Assembly: GCA_032622095.1 (NCBI GenBank)
Contig: CP136066.1
Location: forward strand, 203,384,978-203,448,977
Origin: Siphonodentalium dalli
Lineage: Eukaryota; Mollusca; Scaphopoda; Gadilida; Siphonodentaliidae
DNA: 64,000 nucleotides
Direction of reading: 5' to 3'
The position numbers and the translations under genes are program-made. Below, piece by piece: positions 42,996 to 55,045 of this stretch (its first letter is position 1; each line of letters starts with the position of its first letter). A model generated the notes under the pieces. That model searched no databases. It saw only the letters and a program-made list of their open reading frames with translations, and was not told the origin of the DNA.

Positions 42996-43000
42996 GAATT

Positions 43001-43436
43001 GATATTAGTTAGTTCATGATAAGATACTGAGTATCGATAATATATAGGTCCAAGATCAACATGGTTCATATACTAAAGGTATTAAAAATAAAACTAAATC
43101 AGCATTGCATGTGATTGTATGCTATTAAGGCCATTGAAATAAATTATTTGTTTTCTCAGGCAATTAGATCTCAATTTAGAGATGAGGGAGGCTCAGGCAA
43201 TTTATTAATTTTTTCCCCCAAAATCTGGTAATCATACTCCAGAAACAAAACAAACAATGTTTGTCGAGGCTTTTTAAAAGAAAATTTCAGTAACAAGGGA
43301 GGCGCCTGAGAACACAAAATTGTTATTTATTTGGCCTATTTGTATGTATTTATTTTCACTGCCATTATTTATTGTTACTCATCCATGAATCATCTGTATA
43401 AATTAAACAATCATCACAGTTTAAAAATGTCTTGAT
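43001..43436. other. Intergenic, no feature seen
   Basis: AT-rich; no gene or repeat recognised. Confidence 0.5.
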
Positions 43437-43440
43437 TTAA

Positions 43441-43833
43441 TCCTTTACCCAACAAACCGGCCAAAACCGGCCAAATAAAGCTTCAACCGCCTAAAATATC
43501 TTCGGTCTGTCTCAATATTACCATACAAATATGGGTATCATTGGAACCGGCTCCTTGACCACATTGTGATAGTTATAGTTATGCCCTGTGCCAATGCATT
43601 CTCTTATATATGCGAGTCGACCATAGGTCGCCTCGCATATATAAGAGAATGCATTGGCCTAAAAAAAATCTTTTTTTAACACTTTTTACAATTTTTTCTT
43701 ACATTCTTTAACAATTTTTATAATTTTTAATGTGTTAAGCCAATGCATTCTCTTATATATGCGAGGCGACCTATGGTCGACTCGCATATATAAGAGAATG
43801 CATTGGCACAGGGCCGTTCTGTTGGGTAAAGGG
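43441..43833. mobile_element. TTAA hairpin MITE, family A (A2)
   Basis: TTAA 43437-43440 and 43834-43837. Two near-perfect hairpins, at about 43590-43658 and 43739-43807. Close to A1 throughout. Confidence 0.88.
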
Positions 43834-43956
43834 TTAATCCACTTCCTGAGTACCATCGTGAGAATTCTCACTGTCAAACTATGTTAGCAATTTACAGGTT
43901 CACACTCCAGCCATCCATACATGATATCTTGCTATCTGGTTATGTCAGCCAGGGGC

Positions 43957-44419
43957 CAATCCTGGAAATAGTGTGCCTGTCATTTGCAGAATGAGGTCCC
44001 CAGAGGGTGAATTTAGTGACGCTACCCTGCACAGTGGGCTAGCATCAATAATTCACCTGCTGGTGACCTCATTCTGCTTAGACCTCATCATCTGGGAAGT
44101 ATCTATAATCTCAAAATAACATTGTTTTCAGTTACTTTTTCCCTTATGTTCGGTTGCTATATCCCTTAATTTGCAGAAGATAAAATGCATAATCGAGGTG
44201 ACCAATGGGTGAGCATCAACAACTTCAACTGGGGAATTCCAATATGATCCTGTGTTTCCCATAGAAGTTGAGGCCTAAGCAGAATGAGGTTCCCAGAGGG
44301 TGGATTTGATGATGCTAGCCAACTTTGTGGGATATGTTAGCCAGAAGAAGATAGCATCACTAAATTCACACTTTCGGCACCTCATTCTTCAAATTACAGG
44401 CACACTATTTCCAGGCTTG
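43957..44419. mobile_element. hAT-type MITE family C, long form (C10)
   Basis: Perfect 8-bp duplication CCAGGGGC (43949-43956 and 44420-44427). Hairpin, internal part and hairpin as in C5, but in the opposite orientation. Confidence 0.92.
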
Positions 44420-44506
44420 CCAGGGGCACTGGAAGCAACAAAATGCAAGTTTTTGTTGTCAGGTGTAAAACATAGATGCGGGAAGGACATTTTACACCAT
44501 TGTTAA

Positions 44507-44872
44507 CCCTTTACCCAACAGAAGGGCCCTGTGCCAATGCATTCTCTTATATGGTCGCCTCGCATATATAAGAGAATGCATTGGCTTAACACATTAAAAA
44601 TTCTAAAATTGTTAAAGAATGTAAGAAAAAATGGTAAAAAGTGTTAAAAAAATATTTTTTTTAGGCCAATGCATTCTCTTATATATGCGAGGCGACCTAT
44701 GGTCGACTCGCATATATAAGAGAATGCATTGGCACAGGGCATAACTGTAACTATCACAATGTGGTCAAGGAGCCGGTTCCAATGATATCCATATTTGTAT
44801 GGTTCTATTGAGACAGACCGAAGATATTTTAGGCTGTTGAAGCTTTATTTGGCCGGTTTGTTGGGTAAAGGG
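44507..44872. mobile_element. TTAA hairpin MITE, family A, inverted (A3)
   Basis: TTAA 44503-44506 and 44873-44876. Its order of parts is the reverse of A2. The first hairpin has a short loop deletion. Confidence 0.88.
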
Positions 44873-44876
44873 TTAA

Positions 44877-46045
44877 CCTCTTAACTGCTAAATGATGTGT
44901 GCTGGGCTACGCTTTTGCCATTTTCCAGTGGATAACTTAATCACGAATATCACGAAAACCATAAAACTGAAGGATGTTATCATTTCCATACACCTAACTT
45001 CGAGATACAATGGTTCTGATGCACAAAACTGCTTTCCAGTTACGAACAATGGCCGACTGCAGGTGTGCTGAAGTAAGTCTGTACTCAATACTGATGTATA
45101 ACTATGTTTGGACGTATAGCACATAGGTGAGATTTTACGAAGAGGTGACAGTGATGTGAAACACTCCGTAGAGGTGTTTTGGACGGAATTACAAATAATC
45201 ATGCATAAGTTATTTAATAAAACATGATATCAAAATTGGCAGAAAACGGGTCATTTTTATAAACGAATTACATACAGTGACTATTGTTGGCGGAATTATT
45301 GCCATATTGTTTATGCCCAATAATTTGTCCTCAATAAAGTACATGTAGTAAATATTTACAGTATGCATCTCTTAGACAACAGCCTCTGTTCAAAAGGAGA
45401 GTCACCTGGTTTTTGGATTTGTTAATGGCTGTGTTTTTTTGGAGTATATCTGGCTTTTCCAACTGAAGACAGGGTCCATGGCATAATAGGCATTGCAAAA
45501 TTGACTTCCGTTTCTTATCAACGACTATCATCGAAACAGAACAGTAATTGGAGATGGTATTCAACATGGCCAACAACCTCGAGAGAGCAAGCCGGATGAT
45601 GGTTAAGCCTGTCCCGAGGATAATATCGACATCAACTAAACACGAAGCATGGGTTATAAAGATCGGAGAAAAAACCGACCCGACAACGAACAGCGAAAAA
45701 AAAACGCTAAATAAATCGGTTGGAAGCAGCTATATCAGAGAGGTGATTTCAACGGACTCCTCTAAACCCCCTTCAATCATTTTGGCATACAGATGAGCAG
45801 ATATCAGTCTTGAAATATGCCATCAAGAGTGCCAGTTCTCGCTATGTAACGACAATTTGTTTCAAAAATCCCAATATTGTCAGAAAGTCATCACAATCTG
45901 TTCCTATTTTTCTTGGTCCGGTTTGCTACACTGATGTTATCGCAGTAAATTGGTCGATATTCCTTCATCTAATATTGTTTTGGCACCGACGACGAAACTG
46001 CCTTTGTCATTGCAATATCAGCTTGTTTTCCCGAGAGAACACATA
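44877..46045. other. Intergenic, unassigned
   Basis: Several frames are open (minus 44888-45202, plus 45548-45796, plus 45810-46235) but none shows a domain or clear codon bias. No gene is called. Confidence 0.45.
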
Positions 46046-46836
46046 CCGGTATGGGGCGCCATCCCTGCAAATATTCGCCATTCGGAGATATCTCCTTGGA
46101 TCCAAGCAGATATCTGCTAGCATTATGCAGATATCTCCTCGGTTTCAAGGAGATATCTGCTTGGAATATGGAGATATCTCATCGGAAATATTTTCAAGGA
46201 GATATCTCCTTGAAACAGAGGAGATATCTCCATAATGTGAGCAGATATCTGCTTGGATCCAAGGAGATATCTGCTCGCATTGTGGATATATCTGCTCGGA
46301 TTATGGAGATATCTGCTTGAAAAATATTTCAAGGAGATATCTCCATATTCCGAGCAGATATCTGCTTGGATGTATTTCGATCATAGAAGAGAAATACTGT
46401 GGAGAAATCATTAATATCTCATGGCCGCTGTTTTCCAAGGAGATATCTCCATAATCCAAGCAGATATCTGCTTGGAATATTTTCAAGGAGATATCTGCTT
46501 GGAATATGGAGATATTTCCTTGGGTCCAAGGAGATATCTCGTTGAAAGCTATTTCAAGGAGATATCTCCATAATGCTAGCAGATATCTGCTTGGATTATG
46601 GAGATATCTCCTCTGTTTCAATGAGATATATCGTTGGAAATATTTCAAGCAGATATCTCGTAGTTGCGAGGAGATATCTCCTTGGACCCAAGGAGATATC
46701 TCCATAATGGAACATATTCCAAGCAGATATCTGCTAGGAATTGCAATTCGAAGGAGATATCTCCTCGAAACCGAGGAGATATCTCCGAATTACGAGGAGA
46801 TATTGCAGGGATGGCGCCCCATATACCGGTACCTTG
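46046..46836. mobile_element. Element made of an array of GATATC palindromes
   Basis: Ends are inverted accggtatggggcgccatcc (46047) and ggatggcgccccatataccg (46809). Between them I count 25 perfect GATATC sites and 4 one-base variants in about 720 bp, most inside the 12-mers GGAGATATCTCC or GCAGATATCTGC. The commonest spacing is 21-22 bp, with others at 27-28 bp where ttttcaa is added. Almost every strip can pair with any other, so the element can fold in many ways. Peptide-like frames (ISxRYLLxSKEIS) appear on both strands because of the palindromes and are not genes. Class unknown. Confidence 0.88.
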
Positions 46837-46839
46837 TGC

Positions 46840-47281
46840 ACTCGTCACATGAAGGAAAACTTAACGGGAAACAAAAGTCAAGAAAAGGTGAGTAAATTAT
46901 TAATAGTTGGTAAATTTTTTAATAGTGAGAAGGGCCTTCTCATAATAGACAACGCTTAGTTTACGAGGAAGTCGCAACATACATAGCCAACAATTACACA
47001 AATAAATATTTATGTAACTTCATGGAAAGGTTAAAACTCAAAAGCTTTTAATGATCGTCAGTAAAATCCTTCCATTTCTTAGTTGTGGAGAAATAATAAT
47101 TGTACTTAGTTATAATTAGCATGGCATCAACACAGGGTCTTCCAACAGTGTAATTGAAATGCAGTTCGAATTGAAACCAGTCACTGTCGTATATGTAATA
47201 AATCCAGTGGATCGTCAATTCAAACTGATTGAAAGGGTGAATCTGGTTGACACTCTCTATATTGGACATGAGACATCTATA
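46840..47281. other. Intergenic, no feature seen
   Basis: AT-rich; no gene or shared repeat recognised. Confidence 0.5.
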
Positions 47282-47344
47282 CAGGCTTGGGGCAATTACT
47301 TGTGAATGTAATTAATTACAATTACAATTACTTCAACATTTTTA

Positions 47345-49890
47345 TACGCCATTTTGAAAAAAGGCCGTATTAGTTTAAACAGTATTTATTTTTCCCTCTA
47401 TGGACATTCAGATAAATAATTACAATAGATACAAATTTAGAAGAAAAATGGGATTAGGCAACAAGCCATAGGCTTATTTGAAGCCCTCTCCCTTGACAAT
47501 GGCACAGCCCTACTTGACTGCAAGTCAAGTAGGGGTAAATAATAGAGGCATAACAAAGATCCATAGAAAGAAGAAATATGAGGTGGAGGCGAGACAAAGG
47601 GACAGAAGATAATGTCAGAATTTTAGAGAGAAGGTCAGAGTACAGAGTGTGAGGTGTAATTATATATCTGAACATGCATATAATTAATTTCAAATAAACC
47701 CAAAAGATATATAATAACACATTTCAAGGATATAAAAAGTATTTATACATAATTTGTGATTGGAAAAATAACCATGCGAACATCTGCAGTGGTCCATCGA
47801 CCCGACGACCCACGTTGGAGAGACAAATAGCATCTCGGTTTATGATGTACCATGCAAGTTCAATATTGCAATTTTGGAACAGCTTAAGAGAAGAATCGTT
47901 GAAAGCGATTACTGGTTATTATAAATTTCTGAGCTGCCATGAAGATTTTTTTATTAGTTTCATAGGATAATTCATCAGATCCCCATAGTAATAATTCACT
48001 ATTGTTACATCAGATAGGGTATTAAGAAGTTCTTCTCTGTGTGAGGTATATTGAGCGCATTCCAGACAAAAATGTCTAGCAGTTTCAATGCAACCACACA
48101 TGCAATAAGGCAAGTATTTGAGGTGGTTATCTTTTAGATCGCGGTTAAGATTGCTACATCTTAATCTCAGCCTGGTGTGGTAAATTTGAGCTGTCCTAGA
48201 ATAGCTGGTAAAGTAGTATTTAGGCTTTAATATATCAGGTTTAAGATTGCGTTTGAAATCGCCTATTGAAGTTGCTTCTTTAACAGAGTCTGGGAGTACA
48301 TTCCACGAACGGACAGACGACGGAAGAAAGGATTGCATATAGTAATCATTATTACTATCAGGGGGGCGTTTCATTGTATTTCTAGTGTTGTGGTCATGTA
48401 GTGAGTTACTTTCTGGGGGTACCATATTACTAATATAAGGTGGTGCCCTACCGGTTTTCATTTTGAAGAATTGGATCAATTTATGCTGCTTGCGTCTATC
48501 GTCAAGATATTCCCACCCGGCCTCATCTATCAACTTGGCATTACTAACACTTCGGGTTGCACCGGTAACTATTCTCGCCATTTCATATTGGATGTCTTCA
48601 ATATCATCTCGTAAGTAGTCTGGACAATTATCCCAAACGGGGGAGGCATATTCTAAAATTGGTCGAATGAAAGTGAAATAATTTTGTTCGAGAGACTTTC
48701 TGCTCAGCCTATATTTAAAACGTTTAATCATATTTAATTTTTTCCAGGCTTTCTCGGTTATTGAATTAATGTGTGTATTCCAAGTGCCACGATCGTCAAA
48801 GGTTAAACCTAAATGTTTATGCGCTTGCACATCAGTCATTATGGAATTTCCCATAAATAAAATGGGGTGAAACGGTTGATCATTCTTGCGCGAAACTAGT
48901 AGTGTTTCAGTCTTGAGAGGATTAAATTTAACAAGCCATTTTACAGACCAACTGACTATCGTTTCAATATCTCGGTTGATTATACCAGCGGCTATATTAG
49001 GATTTTCAACCGTAAGAAAGATAGAGGTGTCATCAGCAAAAAGACGAATGTTGCACACGAGATTTTCAGTTATGTCATTTATATATATTAAGAATAACAG
49101 GGGACCTAAAATTCACCCCTGAGGGACACCAGCAGTAGTTGCACGCCATTCAGATAGTTCATTGTCAGCTGACACCCTCTGCTTTTTAAGTTCCAAGTAA
49201 GAAACGAGAAGATTATACACATTTTCCGTAATGCCAATTTTTTTTAGTTTGAGAAAAAGCCCTTTATGCCACACCTTGTCAAAGGCCTTGCTCATATCAC
49301 AAAATACGCAACGAACCTCTTTGCCTTCATCTAGTGATCTACATATAGAATCATAAACTTCAGTCAACTGGTACACAGTCGAATCACCTCTTTTAAAACC
49401 AGACTGGTACATAGAAAGTAACCCGTTTTTATAAAGAAACGTCCACAAATGTTTATATATGCATTTCTCGAAAACTTTCGATAAACAGCTTAACAATGAA
49501 ATTGGGCGGTAATTCGATAGAATACTTGGGTCTCCACTTTTAAAAACTGGACATACATTAGACAGCTTCCACTCAGAAGGATAATAACAGTTTTCACTAA
49601 TTGCATTGCATAACAGTGTTATAGGTTCACAGAGTGATTTGGCACATTGTTTTAGGACCCTAGGATTTATCATATCTGGACCGCACGCCTTAGATGGTTT
49701 CATACCATTTAGAGCATCATAAACGTCAATTGTCGTTATTTTGAGCTCACCCAGCGTAGGGTTGCCCGTTACTAGTAGAGATTGTATGGGAAGATCATGT
49801 ACAGAATCATCTATGCTGGATATATCACAAAAGTATGAATTTAAAGCATTAACTTTATCTACAGTAGAAATAATGTGCTCGCCATTGAAT
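47345..49890 (-). pseudogene. LINE reverse transcriptase, 5'-truncated, broken by a single stop
   Basis: The minus-strand frame runs from about 49890 to 47919. In order it shows FNGEHIISTVDKVNALNSYF, KPSKACGPDMINPRVLKQCA, SNYRPISLLSCLSKVFEKCI, DMSKAFDKVWHKGLFLKLKK, GVPQG and the catalytic LFADDTSIF. The thumb and a C-terminal part follow, with LRCSNLNRDLKDNHLKYLPY and a C-x-C-G...H-F-L-x-C cysteine/histidine cluster. The only lesion I see is a TGA directly after GVPQG, where the family has serine. The 5' end is cut at the family Q repeat. The 3' UTR (47345-47918) ends near aaataaatactg. Jockey/CR1-like; a different family from the copy at position 2. Confidence 0.9.
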
Positions 49891-50605
49891 TTTCACCGGA
49901 GTTATGTCCCTTATTTAACGTTTTTTGACTTAGAAAATCCTTGAAATTTGTTGTCCGGATGATAACTTTAGTATAGTTTATCGGAATGAATCCAAATTTG
50001 GTATATTACTTTCTCCCACCAAAACACAGGTCAAGTTCGAACTTGGGTTCTGTCCGACCATTTTTGGCAGAGTTATGTCCCTTTTTCGACTCAGAAAATT
50101 CAGTTTTTCTTATGTTTTTTGGTTTCCGGATGATAACTCCATTTTGGAATGTTTATACGCAAAACCCGTTTTTTTGTGGATTACATATATCGAAATACAG
50201 ATCAAGCCCGAATTTCATTTTAATCCGATAATTTTTGCGAGAGTTATGGCCCCTTTTTTGACGTAATTTGACTTCGAAAAACCCTGAAATTTGTTGTCCG
50301 GATGATAACTTTAGTTAGAGTGAACCGATTTCAATCAAATTTGGTATGTGGGTTTATTAGGAGAAAAGACAGCTCAAGTTCGAATTTGGGTTCCGTCCGC
50401 CAGTTTTAACCGGAGTTATGCCCCTTATTTGACGTAATTTGACTTAGAAAATCCCTGAAATTTATTGTCCGGATGATAACTTTACTAGAGCTTATCGGAT
50501 TCAATGATAATTTGGTATATTGCCTGTATGTCCACAAAATCCAGGTCAAGTTCGAATTTGGGTTCCATCCGCCAATTTTCCCCAGAGAGGGCGTATTTTG
50601 CACTC
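49890..50605. repeat. Interspersed repeat, family Q (Q2), tandem units
   Basis: Four units of about 170-190 bp, each with ccggagttatgtccct, ttttgacttagaaaatcc, gttgtccggatgataacttt and caagttcgaatttgggttcc. Open frames are by-products. Confidence 0.75.
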
Positions 50606-50719
50606 CCAGCGTAGCTCTTGTTTCAATTACAATTACAATTCCCATTACATCTATTTCACAATGTAATTAATTACAATTACTTTGAAATGTAATTCAATTA
50701 CAATTACCATTACATATCA

Positions 50720-51395
50720 GCACATAATTGAAGTAGGAACACTTATTATTTATATAAACTTTATTTTACAACAAAACATAAATTTAATACAAGCAATATG
50801 AAATACATGGTGAAGCACACTTGGTACAGCGCAGCCAATGTACTGGCAGCTTGTATTCGGGTTGATCTTATAGAAATTGGAATGATATCAGAGATTTATG
50901 AACTTTGCTAACTATCTTCAATGCTTTGGGTTCTTGGCCGATGTTTTTGCATACTGAAAGATCCTAGTAGGTTGTTGATCACTTGCTGATGGTGACTGTG
51001 GATTCATAGACATTTTTATGCTTTCGCTATAAAATGAAAATAATAGAGTATTTTAGTAACACACATGTATGCATCATTTAATTATTAAGGGAATACGACT
51101 ACCTCTGTAAGTCAGACACACAGTCAGGCCAATTGTAAAGGACAATGAGATAATCGTCTGATTGTTAATTAGAGTCATAAACATAATTAGCCTTTGTGGC
51201 CACCAGCTTACTGGTAACACAATGCCTCCACTAGAAAGTGCTAATTGGGGGATTATTGAGGCACATATTTGTCCCCACTTTGTCATTCAGTCGCAAATTA
51301 GAAGGGACAAGATACAATGCATATATCAATACCACCATATGACTGAAGTTATATGTCAATGGAATTAAACAAAATTAATACATAGAAATGGAAAC
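50720..51395. other. Inside of the hAT-like relic, unassigned
   Basis: No convincing coding frame. It could hold further decayed transposase exons on the minus strand. Confidence 0.4.
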
Positions 51396-51399
51396 TTAC

Positions 51400-51482
51400 C
51401 TTCAGATGTGTCACAAAATTGGAGGTAACTTTTTTGGAACTGGATATTGTAGTTCGGCAAAGTTTGCACTTCGCTTTCATAT
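51400..51482 (-). pseudogene. BED-type zinc finger exon remnant
   Basis: The minus strand reads MKAKCKLCRTTISSSKKVTS then NFVTHLK, followed by a gtaagt donor. It has the C-x2-C pair and the first histidine of a BED finger; the last histidine would lie in the next exon, which was not found. The context in a hAT-like relic fits. Confidence 0.5.
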
Positions 51483-52065
51483 GACACATGTGTCTTTCTG
51501 CAAATTAAAATTCTGCCAGATGTTTTGTAGACATGTTGATAGCATTAGCAATGGTTGGTATGAATTTCTACCATAGCATATATACCATATCAGATGGAGA
51601 TAATGAAACATGATCATAAGAGTGATATATTATATTGATCTATTGTCTATTATTTGAAGTTGGTTTCTCATTGTATTTATCAAAACAAGCCTTCTACCTC
51701 AAAGGTTAACCAATGCTTAAGCAAACACACAGGAGGTGTCAACATAATTCACCATTGAGACACAGTGGATAAAATCTCAGTGTTGTGACAACACAGTGAT
51801 AGCCAGTCACCAGTCTTACACTTTGAAATTTGGAGAAAAAAACCTTTTGAAGAAACCATTGTATGAATCATGAAAGAGAACTTTGAGAAGAATCAAGTAC
51901 CTGTGATTTTGAAGTAATTGAAATTAGACCCTAATTACAATTACAATTACATCCTAACCAATTACAATTGCAATTACATGTAATTGAGAATAAACTCAAT
52001 TACATGCAATTACTTGAAAAAATGTAATTAATTACAATTACAAATTACAATTACCCCATCCCATG

Positions 52066-52685
52066 ATGATCTATATTAGTATTAATTAAGGACATTTAAT
52101 TCATGTGTGGACAGATGGACTAATAACCATAACTATTTATTGAATCAAATTTTAAAGATGGTCTATCTATTCATATAATAAGTTTTATATTGATAAGAAT
52201 CTTCGGTAAAATTACAAATTTCGACGTTTGCTGTTACCAAAAACTGCGGCTATTGACAAGAAGACATGTCAGACGAAAAGAGTAAAGCCATACAAAACTA
52301 GATCAATCAACCCTAGCAAACGTCAAAAGGTATCTTGAGCGCAAAATAAATAAACAATCTTTATGCATGACATATCAGACACTTTTTTCATTTTCAAACC
52401 AACTAAGATCTCTATTCCTGTCATGTTGATCAGACTTTTAAAAAAATCAAATAAGACGCTCTTTATTCGTGTCATATCAGACATTTTTTTCAAATGAAAC
52501 ATAATCAAATAAGATAAATAAAAATCAGATGATAAGAAACGAACTCTATTCGATCCTGTCATATCGGACTTTTTTTTTTCAAATCAAGTTAGATACAAAA
52601 TAAATAAGATGATCATGAAACGCTCTTTAAAAAGTCGCAAAGTCCTACTTAAATGTGGGTAAATGCGCCGCGATAACAATGCTGT
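52066..52685. other. Intergenic, unassigned
   Basis: A loose repeat of tcagactttttt with atcaaataagac (52380-52580) is visible. No gene. Confidence 0.45.
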
Positions 52686-52689
52686 TTAA

Positions 52690-53030
52690 AGGTACTAAAT
52701 ACGACCAGACGGTCCCCATACCATCAAGATACAACAACAACATTTCTTTAAAATGCGCTTTAGTTATCAGAATAGATTTATTGCAACAAAATAATGCTAA
52801 CCACAATCAACTATGGTATCAAATTTCCCAAAAACTTGTTAGTTATGAACATTTTGTTCATCAAAATATGGCCGTATTTTCACTAAAGCATCACGAAATT
52901 TGACCGTATTACCACTTGATTTTAGAGTTATCCATCTTCATTCGCAATTTTGTCCGAGACCCTCCGTTTGACCACGTGTTGCTGGGTCACATATTATTAC
53001 ACATCTCGAAAGATAACAAACTTCAGAAAT
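52690..53030. repeat. Interspersed repeat, family N (N2)
   Basis: Direct copy of 35225-35620 (see there), about as diverged at the ends as in the middle. Confidence 0.7.
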
Positions 53031-53064
53031 CGATATCTGATCAGATTGAATAGCATCAATCTCG

Positions 53065-53245
53065 AGTGCAAAATAAGTGTCAAGAAGGCACACCACTATA
53101 AACATACAACAGTGCAAAATAAGTGTCAAAAAGCCACAGCACTATAAACATATAACAGTGCAAAATAAGTTCCAAGAAGGGACAGCACTATACACATCAG
53201 TGCAGACTAAGTGTACAAAAGGCACATCACTATAAACGTGAATGT
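53065..53245. repeat. Tandem repeat, period about 46 bp
   Basis: Units starting agtgcaaaataagtgtcaag at 53065, 53111, 53157 and 53199 with increasing divergence. Confidence 0.85.
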
Positions 53246-54185
53246 GTGATCATGTGTTTCAAACACATATAATAATACATCGTCGTCCGGTCGAGCGCCA
53301 TCCGACAATTATAGACAAACAAATTATTTTTTAAAACCAGCCATCAGTGTGCATATGACATGCCGGTTCAAAGCCCGGATAAATTGGTGATGGAACTTAT
53401 ATGTTATTATTTATCTTTATTTGGACTTGTGTTCGGATATGTTCGGCTGTTACGAGGACCCCGGAATATGAGTCACGCAATACGAATGTGTGTACTCGAT
53501 TTGGAGTACATGGCCATTCCGGGTGTTATATTATAAAATTAAGACGTACAGTTTATCGACGAGAAGATACCGGAAGCCGACTTAACGCACTTGCTTCGTT
53601 GCCAAGGTAATTGGCGGTTGGGCTTCAAAATGGCGACCACCTTACAATAACTATGTCTATAAAAATCTAATTCAGGTTTAAAAACCTCTGTTTATAACGA
53701 TTTATTCAGTTGATTGTCGTTTCAGTCGATTAACCGTAATATCCGAACGCGATACATCTTTATGTAGATATGCAAACGCTAATCGCCGCCCATTTATTCC
53801 TCGAATTTGCTAAAATTTCCCCCAAAAAACTTGAAAAAGTTGGGGAAAAAAATAAAAACAAAAAATTGCAAAAATAAAAATTACTTAAATTAGAATGACT
53901 ATTGCAAATTATTTTTGTTGAATTTTTGATATGTAGTCGATGTCATAAAATTTTATACTGAAATGCACACCCGTTTGCAACTGCATTATCCATTTGCGGC
54001 TGTATAAACTTCAAGTCTTAAAGTTAAACTACTTTTTAATCTTTTAACTAGTTATTACTAGTTAAACTTAAAATAAAGATTAAATTTAAAGTGTATTAAT
54101 AAACTATTATGATCTGTTGCCAGTGTTGGCAGCACCACACAATAACATCACCCATCGCCCATGCTATTATACCATTATTGGTTAC
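53246..54185. other. Intergenic, no feature seen
   Basis: AT-rich, especially 53820-54110. No gene recognised. Confidence 0.5.
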
Positions 54186-54962
54186 TTAGGCTGAAGGAGT
54201 CACTCTCACTAAAAAAAAAGGTGCTGTACAGCCTGTAGGATACACAGTCACAGGTTTTGAAAATGTGCTGAAGACAGTGAAGTGAAGGGTTACACGCCAG
54301 AACTGTTTTTTTCTACGACGTAAACTCACAGAAACAGAAACAGGTTTTTAAATCTTATTCTAAATTATGTTACTTTTCGCATCTGCCATGATACATAGAT
54401 TTCTGACTGTTAGAGAATAATTTTTGTTTACGTTCCAATGAAAATTAAAATGAACTGAAAACAAACTGCTGATGGGTGCCAGACATTCAGGAACACAGTT
54501 GAAGTGGCTGCGTTAGTGCCAATATTAAAGCTGAAGGGGTCACTGTTCTCACCAAAAAAAGTGCTGAAGGGTACACATGCAGGGTTTGAAAATGTGCTGA
54601 AGGGTACACAGGGTTTGTGATCGGCACGAACACCATTACTTAAATTGTGTTTATGAAAGTCTGGCGCCCATTAGCAGTTTGTTTTCAGTACATTTTGATA
54701 TTCATTGGAACGTAAACAATTATTCTCTAACAGAAATCATGGGAGATACGAAGACTGAATGTCCTTTAGAATGACATTTCAAACCCTGTGTACCCTTCAG
54801 CTCATTTTGAAAATCCTGTGTACCCTTTAGCACTTTTTTTGGTGAGAGTGACCCCATCAGCAATATTAAACCCTATGTACCCATCAGCACATTTTCAAAA
54901 CCTGTGTACCCTAGCTTCAGCACTTTTTTTGGTGAGAGCGACCCCTTCAGCTTTATACTTAG
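54186..54962. mobile_element. Fold-back element with gtgctgaagggtacac subrepeats
   Basis: Left ggctgaaggagtcactctca pairs with right gtgagagcgaccccttcagc. Inner block 54405-54490 (agagaataatttttgtttac...) pairs with 54658-54735. The short word gtgctgaagggtacac and its complement recur about six times. No coding frame. Confidence 0.7.
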
Positions 54963-54989
54963 TGTCGGTGCACACGATGATGTGACGAT

Positions 54990-55042
54990 CCCGATTGTCC
55001 CTGATTAATCTGGCTGCAGGATAAATCAGGGACAATCGGGAG
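54990..55042. repeat. Short hairpin
   Basis: cccgattgtccctgatta pairs with ataaatcagggacaatcggg across a short loop. Flanking cgtgtgtgc/gtgcacacg words also pair, so this may be one end of another element. Confidence 0.7.
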
Positions 55043-55045
55043 CGT

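Larger units (their letters stand above)
47282..52065. mobile_element. hAT-like relic with attaattacaattac ends, interrupted by a LINE
   Basis: The left part caggcttggggcaattactt (47282) and right part caaattacaattaccccatc (52041-52060) are inverted. Subterminal gtaattaattacaattac words occur at 47308-47335, 50625-50715 and 51930-52050. A BED finger exon lies inside on the minus strand (51400-51482). The flanks CATCTATA and GATCTATA suggest an 8-bp duplication, but the exact border is uncertain. The middle is occupied by the LINE (47345-49890) and the family Q repeat. Confidence 0.6.

Noticed and set aside
45548-46235. Frames 45548-45796 and 45810-46235 as possible genes
   Set aside because: No recognised motif; the second runs into the palindrome array, which alone keeps it open.
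46046-46836. CRISPR-like array (regular repeats and spacers)
   Set aside because: The host is an animal, the repeat is a 12-bp palindrome with spacers that are near-copies of each other, and no cas gene is present.
46051-46895. Several overlapping frames on both strands with repeated peptide units (ISxRYLLxSKEIS)
   Set aside because: They arise because the GATATC repeats are self-complementary and of regular spacing; both strands give the same peptide.
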